From contig CAIYSH010000144.1 of the NCBI GenBank assembly GCA_903928755.1, positions 1-8,353 of the forward strand: a DNA stretch of 8,353 nt, given 5' to 3'. The notes below the pieces were generated by a model, which saw nothing but the letters and a program-made list of their open reading frames with translations, had not been told where the DNA came from and ran no database searches. Position numbers and translations under genes: made by a program. Position 1 is the stretch's first letter. Every line of letters begins with the position of its first letter. Origin of the DNA: an uncultured Alphaproteobacteria bacterium (lineage in GTDB: Bacteria > Pseudomonadota > Alphaproteobacteria > Caulobacterales > Caulobacteraceae). Below are positions 1 through 6,070 of the stretch, one piece after another.

Positions 1-549
1 ATCAATCGCTACCCGCACGAACTTTCAGGGGGCCAGAACCAGAGGGTGGGGATTGCCAGGGCGACCATCCTCAAGCCGCGCCTGGTCATCTGTGATGAGG
101 CCGTTTCGGCGCTGGATGTGTCCATCCGGACCCAGATCATCGATCTGCTGATCAACCTGCAGAAACAGATGGGCATGGCCATGATTTTCATCAGCCACGA
201 CCTGGCCGTCGTTCGTGAAATCAGTCACCGGGTCATGGTCCTCTATCTTGGCCGCGTCATGGAAATGACTGACCGGGACAGGCTCTACGAAGGCGCCATC
301 CACCCCTATACAAAGGCCTTGCTCTCGGCTGCACCCGTCGCGGATCCAAAAACGGCCCGGACCCGCACCAGACAGAAACTTCCCGGCACGATGGGTAGCC
401 CGATGGATCCTGACAGTGGCCTGCGCTTCCTGCCGAGCGCCCGATTACCTGGCGGGCAGGGACAGGACTACACGCCGAAACTTGTCGAAATGGAAGTCGG
501 CCACTGGGTTTCTGAATTCGATGCGGATCTGGTCCAGACACCCGCTTAA
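1..549 (+). CDS. Oligopeptide/dipeptide ABC transporter ATP-binding protein (OppF/DppF type), 5'-truncated
   Basis: This is the last 182 residues of a cytoplasmic ATPase subunit that would power an inner-membrane peptide (or nickel/opine-type) importer. The Walker A half lies outside the window. Visible motifs, numbered from the first codon in the window, are the ABC signature LSGGQNQRVGIARA (8-21), Walker B ending in CDE (31-33), the D-loop SALD (36-39) and the switch histidine in ISHD (H66). The family-specific extension follows, with HPYTKALLSAAP near residues 100-111 and a LPG..GSP..P segment. The usual GCxFxxRCP cysteine motif after that segment is replaced by GLRFLPSARLPG, and no cysteine occurs in the tail. 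Walker B continues DEAVSALD where DEPVSALD is more common. The partner permease and binding-protein genes would be expected upstream, outside the window. ATPase identity is certain; the substrate cannot be told. Confidence 0.93.
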   Translation: MNRYPHELSGGQNQRVGIARATILKPRLVICDEAVSALDVSIRTQIIDLLINLQKQMGMAMIFISHDLAVVREISHRVMVLYLGRVMEMTDRDRLYEGAIHPYTKALLSAAPVADPKTARTRTRQKLPGTMGSPMDPDSGLRFLPSARLPGGQGQDYTPKLVEMEVGHWVSEFDADLVQTPA

Positions 550-597
550 ATCTGACGGCAACACTTCTCCCCTATCCGTCAAGGCAACCCAACGGCC

Positions 598-602
598 GGA
601 AG
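598..602 (+). promoter_or_regulatory. Ribosome binding site that favours the TTG start at 611
   Basis: GGAAG lies 8 bases before a TTG codon at 611. It is only 2 bases from the alternative TTG at 605, which is too close for initiation. The ATG codons farther upstream (521 and 416) lie inside the preceding ATPase gene and have no comparable site. The choice rests on spacing alone. Confidence 0.4.
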
Positions 603-610
603 CCTTGACC

Positions 611-1693
611 TTGCAGATCGATGTCCTTCGACCCAGAGACCTGTCGGCAGAGGACATCGCACGCTGGGTGGAAATTCAGGGCATGGATCCAGCCCTGGAT
701 AGCCCCTTCCTGTCGCCATTCTGGGCCCAGACCGTGGAACGCGCCCAGGGCGACAGCAGACATGCTTTCAAGGTCGCCATCCTGCGGGACGGACAGAAGG
801 CCAGGGGATTTTTCCCGGTCAGGGCCGGAAGACTGACCGCCCTGCCGGTCGGAGCCCCCTTCAACGACGCCCAGGCGGTGATCGCCGAACCGGGACTGGA
901 CGTCGACCCCTTGGCCCTGGTCAGCGCCCTGGGGGTCAAGCGCTATGACTTCACCCTTCAGATCGAGTCCCAGCGCGCCTTCGCGCCCTTTGCCCGGGGG
1001 CGCTGCGAGATACGTTTAGCCGAAATGCCTGACGGCTATGCCGCCTATGAAGCGGAAAAACGCGCCGGGGGTGAAAAGCTCTTCAAGAGAATGGCCACAA
1101 ACCGGCGAAGGGCAGAGCGGGAATTCGGCGAGATCCGATTCGAGGCCCTCTCGAGCTCGAAGGCCGCCTTCGAAGTCCTGATGGAGGCAAAGTCCAGACA
1201 GTTACGCGGTGCCGGGCAAACAGACATTTTCGGACCCGCCTGGCCGCGCCGCATGCTGGAAGACCTGCTGGCGCGGCGCACGGCTGACTTTGGTGCCGTG
1301 CTCTTTACCCTGCACCTCGGCGGCAACCTTGCAGCTGTCCATCTGCACCTCCACACGCGCAGGACCCTGAACGCCTGGCTGATCACCCATGACCCCCACT
1401 TTTCGCAGGTTTCGCCGGGCATTCTCCTGTTTCTGGAGGTCCTGAAGTGGATGGACGGGGCGGGTCTGCATCGCATGGGTCTGGGGATCGGGGACTATCA
1501 ATTCAAACGGGACCTGGGAACCGCCAGCCATTGGGTCACACACGGGACGGTTGGCCTGCCGTCACCCGTAACCTGGCTTCGGGAAGCCGCCTATGCCGCG
1601 AGCGCCCTTGCAGAGGCCCTGCCCCTGGGCAAATTCTCCGACTATCCCGCCCGGGCAAGGCGTCGGATCGATGTCATCCGCAGCCTCCGCTGA
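611..1693 (+). CDS. GNAT family N-acyltransferase, CelD/BcsL-like (Acetyltransf_6, FemAB-like fold)
   Basis: This predicted cytoplasmic acyltransferase has 360 residues from a TTG start. It resembles the CelD-like group of double-GNAT/FemAB-type proteins, which commonly accompany exopolysaccharide or holdfast genes and are thought to acylate sugar amines. The N-terminal part (1-130) carries the typical DSPFLSPFWAQTVE segment (30-43). The Acetyltransf_6-like core runs from about 145 to 295, with the basic FKRMATNRRRAER stretch (158-170), a loop rich in G and Q (199-203), and the hallmark GLGIGDYQFKRDLG near 290-303, matching the family pattern of an acidic/glycine turn followed by (Y/F)K. The frame stays open upstream to ATG codons at 521 and 416, but those overlap the ATPase gene and the added residues look non-coding; 605 (TTG) is another option. 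It follows the ATPase by 61 bases and may share its transcript. The donor and the substrate are unknown. HfsK of Caulobacter is a possible functional analogue, which is inference only. Confidence 0.82.
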   Translation: MQIDVLRPRDLSAEDIARWVEIQGMDPALDSPFLSPFWAQTVERAQGDSRHAFKVAILRDGQKARGFFPVRAGRLTALPVGAPFNDAQAVIAEPGLDVDPLALVSALGVKRYDFTLQIESQRAFAPFARGRCEIRLAEMPDGYAAYEAEKRAGGEKLFKRMATNRRRAEREFGEIRFEALSSSKAAFEVLMEAKSRQLRGAGQTDIFGPAWPRRMLEDLLARRTADFGAVLFTLHLGGNLAAVHLHLHTRRTLNAWLITHDPHFSQVSPGILLFLEVLKWMDGAGLHRMGLGIGDYQFKRDLGTASHWVTHGTVGLPSPVTWLREAAYAASALAEALPLGKFSDYPARARRRIDVIRSLR

Positions 1694-1703
1694 CGTCGCA
1701 ACA

Positions 1704-1730
1704 TTGCCGCAGAGGCCATCCCCGTCTAGA
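1704..1730 (+). promoter_or_regulatory. Candidate housekeeping promoter for ilvA
   Basis: TTGCCGC (1704-1710) is followed after 14 bases by TCTAGA (1725-1730). This resembles the Caulobacter housekeeping pattern, TTGACGS, 10-14 bases, then GCTANA, with one mismatch in each box. It sits in the 78-base gap before ilvA and would give a leader of about 35 bases. The match is by eye and could be chance. Confidence 0.33.
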
Positions 1731-1771
1731 GGTGGCCCCCTTTCCGCATCCAGACCCCATCGGGCTCAGCC

Positions 1772-2992
1772 ATGACCCTTACTCTCGACGATATCCGCGC
1801 CGCGGCAGAGCGGCTGAAAGGGCGAATTGAGCGGACACCGCTCCGCCATTCCCGGACCTTGTCGGAAATTACCGGGGCCGAAGTCTGGGTGAAGTTCGAG
1901 AACCTGCAGTTCACCGCCGCCTACAAGGAGCGGGGTGCCCTCAATACCCTGCTTCAGCTCTCCGACAATGAAGCAAGGCGGGGCGTCATCGCCGCTTCGG
2001 CCGGCAATCACAGCCAGGGTCTGGCCTATCATGCGGCGCGCCTTGGCGTGCCCGTGACCATTGTCATGCCGAAATCGACCCCCTTCGTGAAGGTCCAGCA
2101 GACCCGGGCCCATGGCGCGGAAGTGGTGATTGACGGCGACAACTATGATGAATCCGCCGCCGTGGCCAAACGCATCTGCGACGAGCGGGAGCTGACCTTC
2201 GTCCACCCGTTCAACGACCTGCAGGTCATGGCCGGGCAGGGCACGGTCGCCCTCGAAATGTTTGAGGACCAGCCTGACCTTGAAATCCTGCCCATCCCCA
2301 TTGGCGGGGGCGGTCTGATCGCCGGCTGCGCCACAGCGGCCAAGTCCCTCAACCCCAATGTGAAGATCATCGGGGTCGAGCCGGCCATGTATCCGTCCTT
2401 CACTTCGAAGATGCGCGGCGTGGCCATGAGCTCCAGCGGCGGCGCCACCATTGCCGAGGGCATTGCCGTCAAGCAGGTTGGTGAGCTCAGCTACAGCATT
2501 GTCCGGCCGCTCATCGACGACATGCTGTTGATCGAGGAGCCCTATTTCGAACGCGCCGTCGCCCTGTTCTGCAATGTCGAGAAGACCGTGGTCGAGGGCG
2601 CCGGCGCTGCAGCCCTGGCGGCCCTGCTGGCCTATCCTGACAAGTTCCGCGGCAAGAAGGTCGGGGTGATCATCACCGGCGGCAATATCGACACCCGATT
2701 GCTGGCCTCGGTCCTGACCCGGGAACTTGTGCGCGAGCAGAGGCTGGTATCCCTGAGGATCATCGGCGACGACCGGCCCGGCCTGCTCGCCACTGTGTCG
2801 GCAGTCATCGGCCAGATGGGTGCGAACATTGTCGAGGTCGCCCACAACCGGCTTGCCCTGGACGTCCCCGCCAAGGGCGCGGAGTTCGACATCCTCATCG
2901 AAACCCGCGACGCCCAGCACACCCAGGAAATCATGGAAGTCCTGAGAGAAAAGGGCTATCCGCCTCGCGCCTTGGAGAGCCTTGCCCGATGA
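1772..2992 (+). CDS. ilvA: Threonine ammonia-lyase, medium form with one C-terminal ACT domain
   Basis: This cytoplasmic PLP enzyme deaminates L-threonine to 2-oxobutyrate and ammonia, the committed step to isoleucine. It has 406 residues, between the catabolic form without an ACT domain (about 330) and the E. coli biosynthetic form with two (about 510). The fold-type II catalytic domain covers about 1-320. The Schiff-base lysine is K52 in AAYKERGA, the substrate loop is SAGNHSQG (76-83), the phosphate-binding glycine loop is PIGGGGLIAG (176-185), and the pyridine-nitrogen region is ITGGNID (301-307), with Thr at the position that is often Ser. The ACT domain (about 326-400, IIGDDRPGLLATV) suggests allosteric control by a branched-chain amino acid. 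The ATG at 1772 begins where family members begin, though its Shine-Dalgarno is weak. A candidate promoter lies in the 78-base upstream gap. The stop overlaps the next start in ATGA, implying cotranscription with the FKBP gene. A serine/threonine dehydratase of broader specificity is the main alternative. Confidence 0.93.
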   Translation: MTLTLDDIRAAAERLKGRIERTPLRHSRTLSEITGAEVWVKFENLQFTAAYKERGALNTLLQLSDNEARRGVIAASAGNHSQGLAYHAARLGVPVTIVMPKSTPFVKVQQTRAHGAEVVIDGDNYDESAAVAKRICDERELTFVHPFNDLQVMAGQGTVALEMFEDQPDLEILPIPIGGGGLIAGCATAAKSLNPNVKIIGVEPAMYPSFTSKMRGVAMSSSGGATIAEGIAVKQVGELSYSIVRPLIDDMLLIEEPYFERAVALFCNVEKTVVEGAGAAALAALLAYPDKFRGKKVGVIITGGNIDTRLLASVLTRELVREQRLVSLRIIGDDRPGLLATVSAVIGQMGANIVEVAHNRLALDVPAKGAEFDILIETRDAQHTQEIMEVLREKGYPPRALESLAR

Positions 2993-3486
2993 AGACCCGC
3001 TGGATGATTGCAGCCCTTGCCGCGCTTGCCCTCACGGCCTGCGCGCCGGACCGCGCGGCCATTACCGCGGCCTCGCAGGATGAAGGCCGGACCTTCCTGG
3101 CGACCAATGCCAGGGCCCAGGGCGTTGTGACCCTGCCGTCAGGTCTGCAGTACAGGATCGTCAAGTCAGGGCCGGCCGATGGCGTCAAGCCGATGCGCGG
3201 CGACGAGGTAAAGGTCAATTACGAAGGCAAGCTGATCTCGGGCAAGGTCTTTGACTCCTCCTACGAGCGGGGGATTCCTGCGGCCCTGCCCCTCGATGCC
3301 CTTGTTCCTGGCTGGATAGAGGCCCTTCAGCTCATGCGGCCAGGGGACGAGTGGATCCTCTATGTGCCATCCAATCTGGCCTATGGGGACAATGGTGCCG
3401 GAGAGATTCCTCCGGGCAGCACCCTGATCTTCAGGATTGAGCTTCTGGCTGTCCTGGCCGGGCCAGGACACACCCCGCAGGGCTGA
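2989..3486 (+). CDS. FKBP-type peptidyl-prolyl cis-trans isomerase, predicted lipoprotein
   Basis: This 165-residue envelope protein catalyses cis-trans isomerisation of Xaa-Pro bonds, probably to help fold periplasmic or outer-membrane proteins. A short signal peptide (basic MKTR, then a hydrophobic stretch to 17) ends in the lipobox LTAC (15-18); C18 is the predicted lipidated residue, and A19 at +2 does not signal inner-membrane retention. A linker with GVVTLPSGLQYRIVKSG (45-61) resembles FkpA/Mip-type proteins. The FKBP domain (about 65-155) keeps the likely active-site residues Y78, F88, D89, L105, V106, W109, Y132 and F148, by comparison with FKBP12. It is a single-domain form without the long dimerisation helices of Mip. 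The start codon overlaps the ilvA stop (ATGA), and GGAGAG (2974-2979) lies 9 bases upstream inside ilvA, so translation is probably coupled. A perfect 9-base-pair inverted repeat occupies its last codons. The functional link to ilvA is unclear. Confidence 0.93.
   Translation: MKTRWMIAALAALALTACAPDRAAITAASQDEGRTFLATNARAQGVVTLPSGLQYRIVKSGPADGVKPMRGDEVKVNYEGKLISGKVFDSSYERGIPAALPLDALVPGWIEALQLMRPGDEWILYVPSNLAYGDNGAGEIPPGSTLIFRIELLAVLAGPGHTPQG
3450..3470. terminator. Perfect 9-bp hairpin in the end of the FKBP gene, possible terminator
   Basis: TGTCCTGGC (3450-3458) and GCCAGGACA (3462-3470) are exact reverse complements around a 3-base CGG loop. The structure lies 16 bases before the FKBP stop and 24 bases from the end of the convergent gene at 3495. 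No T-run follows on either strand, so it is not a classic intrinsic terminator. It could still stall polymerase from both sides or protect the mRNA 3' end. The repeat is a direct observation; the role is inferred. Confidence 0.35.
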
Positions 3487-3494
3487 GCCGGAGC

Positions 3495-3851
3495 TCACCC
3501 TTCGCGCTTGAGGGACGGAAACAGCCAGTAGACCGTCCAGCGGTCACCAAGAACCGGCGGAAAGTCCGGGTCGAAAAGGATGTGGGCCCAGCCATTCCAG
3601 GATCCGTCCGGCTCCCTGAAGAGATCCGTATCAAAGAAAGCCAGGTTCCTGCCCCTGCGCCGGGCATCGGAAAGTCGCCGCGAAAGCCAGACATCGAAAC
3701 TGTCCAGAAGGTCGCCCGGGCAGACCTGATGACGATCCGCCGGACCGGGCGCGTCCCGCCACCATTCTGAAGGCCTGCTTTCCATCGGAGAGAAACTGGC
3801 TTCTCCGGTCCCAATAAGCCGATAAGACACATGATGAACTTTCGTTGACAT
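3495..3851 (-). CDS. Hypothetical protein, Trp-rich, small and probably soluble
   Basis: I do not recognise this 118-residue protein. It has seven tryptophans, concentrated in SEWWRD (28-33), DVWLSRRL (53-60), SWNGWAH (84-90) and DRWTVYWLF (103-111). It has one cysteine (C44), an Arg-rich stretch (58-68), and no signal peptide or membrane helix. Coding is supported by the clean fill of the whole gap between the FKBP gene (8 bases away, tail-to-tail) and argE, and by sensible codon use after about residue 20. The first dozen codons after the ATG are unusually AT-ending, so the real start may be the ATG at 3785 (M23, giving 96 residues). The frame also stays open upstream to 3992, but that part lies inside argE. 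Neither start has a good Shine-Dalgarno. No function can be assigned. Confidence 0.62.
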   Translation of the reverse strand: MSTKVHHVSYRLIGTGEASFSPMESRPSEWWRDAPGPADRHQVCPGDLLDSFDVWLSRRLSDARRRGRNLAFFDTDLFREPDGSWNGWAHILFDPDFPPVLGDRWTVYWLFPSLKREG

Positions 3852-3863
3852 CCGGACAGGCAG

Positions 3864-5033
3864 ATGGACCTTGCGACCCGCGCGATCGAAATCCTGGCCC
3901 GGCTGGTCGGTTTCGACACCACTTCCCACCTTTCGAACCTGGCTCTGATAGAGTGGGTTGAAACCTATCTTGATGACCTGGGCGTGGCCCATCGCCGGGT
4001 GGCCAACGCCGATGGAACCAAGTCAAACCTCATCGCCACCCTCGGACCGGCGACGGCCGGGGGGGTCATTCTGTCAGGCCACACCGATGTGGTGCCCGTC
4101 GTGGGCCAGGCCTGGGACACCGACCCTTTCACCCTGACCGAGAAAGCTGATGGACGGCTCTATGGCCGGGGGACCTGCGACATGAAGGGCTTCCTGGCCC
4201 TCGCCCTGGCTGCAGTGCCTGATCTGACTGCCGCCGATCTCCAGAAGCCTGTCCATCTGGCCTTTTCCTATGATGAGGAAATCGGCTGTCTGGGTGCCCC
4301 TGCCATGATCGCGGCCCTGGCTGCCGAACTTCCGGCTCCGGCTTTTGTTGTGGTCGGTGAGCCGACAGACATGGAAGCGGTGAATGGTCACAAGGGCATA
4401 TCCACCTTCCAGGTCACGGTAACCGGTCACGAGGCCCATTCAAGCCAGACCCATCTGGGTGTCTCAGCCATCATGGAGGCCATACCCCTGATGGCGGAGC
4501 TGAAAGCCCTGGCAGACCGGCTTGAGGTCGAAGCGGATCCGGAGTCCCCCTTCCTGCCGCGCCATGCAACCCTGACCATTGGCCTGGTCAATGGCGGAAC
4601 GGCGGGAAACATCCTGGCGCGGCAATGCGCCTTCCAGTTCGACCTGCGGTGCCCGGCAGGCCAGGATCCGGCGACGATCCTGAACCCCTTCCGGCAGAAG
4701 GTTGTCGATCTTGATCGCGGCCTGAAGGCCCGGTTCCCGGAATGTGGCGCCGTCCTAGTCCAGGGCGCCGGCACCCCGCCCCTGACGCCGGAACCCGACA
4801 GCGTCGCAGAGCGCTTCGTAAGGGGCCTGACTGGCGATAATGGCCCGCGGCGGGTGGTGGCCTATGCCGCCGAGGCAGGCCAGTTCCAGGAGGCGGGCTT
4901 CTCCACGGTGATCTGCGGCCCGGGGTCGATCGATCAGGCCCACCAGCCCAACGAATATGTCGAACGCCGTCAGATGGAGCGGGGCGCCGACTTCATGGCC
5001 CGGCTTGTCACCTGGGCGTCGAGCGCTGGATGA
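3864..5033 (+). CDS. argE: Acetylornithine deacetylase (M20 family metallohydrolase)
   Basis: This 389-residue cytoplasmic enzyme hydrolyses N-acetylornithine to ornithine and acetate in arginine biosynthesis. The M20 two-zinc site is complete. H73 and D75 are in SGHTDVVPV, the bridging D106 is in GRGTCDMKG (101-109), the general base and ligand pair E138/E139 is in DEEIGC, E166 is in GEPTDM, and the last ligand H360 is in GPGSIDQAHQPNEY (352-365). The dimerisation domain spans about 175-285 and includes GHKG (175-178) and GHEAHSS (188-194). The combination of TCDMKG, EAGQF and SIDQAHQPNEY separates ArgE from succinyl-diaminopimelate desuccinylase (DapE) and dipeptidases. Length is normal for the family. 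The ATG at 3864 has a modest GGACAGG just upstream. Its start is 12 bases from the divergent hypothetical gene, so its promoter must lie in or near that gene's 5' end. Its last 26 bases overlap the convergent glycosyltransferase gene. Confidence 0.95.
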   Translation: MDLATRAIEILARLVGFDTTSHLSNLALIEWVETYLDDLGVAHRRVANADGTKSNLIATLGPATAGGVILSGHTDVVPVVGQAWDTDPFTLTEKADGRLYGRGTCDMKGFLALALAAVPDLTAADLQKPVHLAFSYDEEIGCLGAPAMIAALAAELPAPAFVVVGEPTDMEAVNGHKGISTFQVTVTGHEAHSSQTHLGVSAIMEAIPLMAELKALADRLEVEADPESPFLPRHATLTIGLVNGGTAGNILARQCAFQFDLRCPAGQDPATILNPFRQKVVDLDRGLKARFPECGAVLVQGAGTPPLTPEPDSVAERFVRGLTGDNGPRRVVAYAAEAGQFQEAGFSTVICGPGSIDQAHQPNEYVERRQMERGADFMARLVTWASSAG

Positions 5034-5041
5034 CAACCCGG
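5000..5041. repeat. Imperfect inverted repeat spanning the argE/glycosyltransferase convergent ends
   Basis: TTGTCA (5005-5010) pairs perfectly with TGACAA (5031-5036). After one mismatch, CCGG (5000-5003) pairs with CCGG (5038-5041), leaving a 20-base loop. The TCA and TGA inside the arms are the two opposing stop codons, which makes part of the symmetry automatic. A bidirectional terminator role is possible but no T-run is present. Confidence 0.3.
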
Positions 5042-6048
5042 CGGAGCAGAAGGTCGAGAGGGTTCCAGGTCATGGCCCTGGCGATATCCCACGAGGTTAC
5101 CCTGCGCTGAGCCTGGGTGTCCCGCCTGGCGGCCAGGATCATGGGCAGGCCAGCCATGGCCGCCCTGACGCCACGCATGGGGGCTGCCAGTTCGCCGCGC
5201 GACGCGTGGCGGGCAAAGAGGACCAGGGTCGTCAGGATATGCAGGGGCAGGGTCAGCCAGAACAGGACCGGAGGCGTATTCTTGATGAAGACCCAGATTC
5301 GGTTCCGCGACCCATGAAAGACGGCGAAATCAGACCGGGGACCGCCCGTGGAGGCGGATCCCACATGCCGCACGACGGCCTCCGGGATCACCCGGCTGGG
5401 CATTCCGGAAAGCCGCATGCGGTAACCGAGATCGACATCCTCGCAGTAACAGAAAAGGCGCTCATCAAAGCCCCCCAGCCCGTCAAAGGTCGCCCGGTCC
5501 ATCAGCATGGCCCCCCCACAGGTGGAGAAGATCTCACCCCCTGCGACGGGGCCGGGATCGGGGTGGCCATATCCGCCCCGGAAGGGAAAGCCAGGCAGGG
5601 CCATGACATCGCCCAGACCATCCAGCCGCCCGGATCCATCATCCATGATCTGTCGGCAGCCGAACGCTTTCAGTCCGGGATGACCCCGGGTGGCCTCCAT
5701 CAGGGTCGCAAGCCAGTCTGGCGCGGCAAAGGCATCCGGATTGATCAGGGCAAGCCAGTCGCCAGCGGCACGGGATGCGGCCAGGTTCATGCCGGCGGCA
5801 AAGCCGAGATTGGTCCCGGCCTCGATCAGCTGCACCTTCGGAAAGGCCCGGGCCGCCGCCTGGGGCGCACCGTCGGTTGAGGCATTGTCGACCATCAGGA
5901 TTTCGAAGTCGCCGAAGGTCTGGGCCTCCAGGGCGGCAATGCACTGGCTGAGATATTCACCGCTCTGATAGGCCACGATCAGCACCGAGACCGCAGGATC
6001 TCGCTTGCCGGGCTTGTTTTTCGCGGCGTCTCGCGCCATCGGATGCAT
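5008..6048 (-). CDS. Glycosyltransferase family 2, rhamnosyltransferase-like (WbbL/COG1216 type)
   Basis: This 346-residue inverting GT-A glycosyltransferase probably adds a deoxysugar such as rhamnose to a lipid-linked glycan at the cytoplasmic face of the inner membrane. Motifs are VSVLIVAYQSG (20-30), the nucleotide-binding VDNAST (53-58), GTNLGFAAGMN (78-88), the metal-binding NPDAF (103-107, in the DXD position), the acceptor-side CGGAMLM (177-183), and the catalytic-base segment EDVDLGYRMRLSG (203-215) followed by RHVGSAS (227-233). A hydrophobic segment at about 259-279 and the basic C-terminus suggest membrane attachment. Start choice is uncertain: ATG at 6048 is preferred, 6039 gives three fewer residues, 6072 would overlap the rfbC start in a shared CATG, and the frame is open to 6186. 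It converges on argE and is divergent from rfbC, which supports a rhamnose-type donor. The exact donor and acceptor are inferred. Confidence 0.88.
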   Translation of the reverse strand: MHPMARDAAKNKPGKRDPAVSVLIVAYQSGEYLSQCIAALEAQTFGDFEILMVDNASTDGAPQAAARAFPKVQLIEAGTNLGFAAGMNLAASRAAGDWLALINPDAFAAPDWLATLMEATRGHPGLKAFGCRQIMDDGSGRLDGLGDVMALPGFPFRGGYGHPDPGPVAGGEIFSTCGGAMLMDRATFDGLGGFDERLFCYCEDVDLGYRMRLSGMPSRVIPEAVVRHVGSASTGGPRSDFAVFHGSRNRIWVFIKNTPPVLFWLTLPLHILTTLVLFARHASRGELAAPMRGVRAAMAGLPMILAARRDTQAQRRVTSWDIARAMTWNPLDLLLRRVVIQRSTPR

Positions 6049-6070
6049 CGCTTTCTGATCCAGAGGTCTC

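Noticed and set aside
416..610. Earlier starts (ATG at 416 or 521) for the acyltransferase gene
   Set aside because: They overlap the ATPase gene and add residues that look like out-of-frame translation; family members begin close to the QIDVLRPRDL segment.
1766..2920. Long open frame (384 codons) antisense to ilvA
   Set aside because: The composition is the G/H/D/Q-rich pattern expected from the complement of a high-GC3 gene, with no recognisable motif, while ilvA on the plus strand has a full set of catalytic motifs.
3845..3850. TTGACA, a perfect -35 box
   Set aside because: It lies only 14 bases before the argE ATG, so a matching -10 would fall inside argE; it probably reflects the complement of the divergent gene's first codons.
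4957..5880. Plus-strand open frame of 307 codons across the end of argE and the glycosyltransferase
   Set aside because: It is rich in G, P, Q, H and R without domain signatures and is antisense to a glycosyltransferase with intact motifs.
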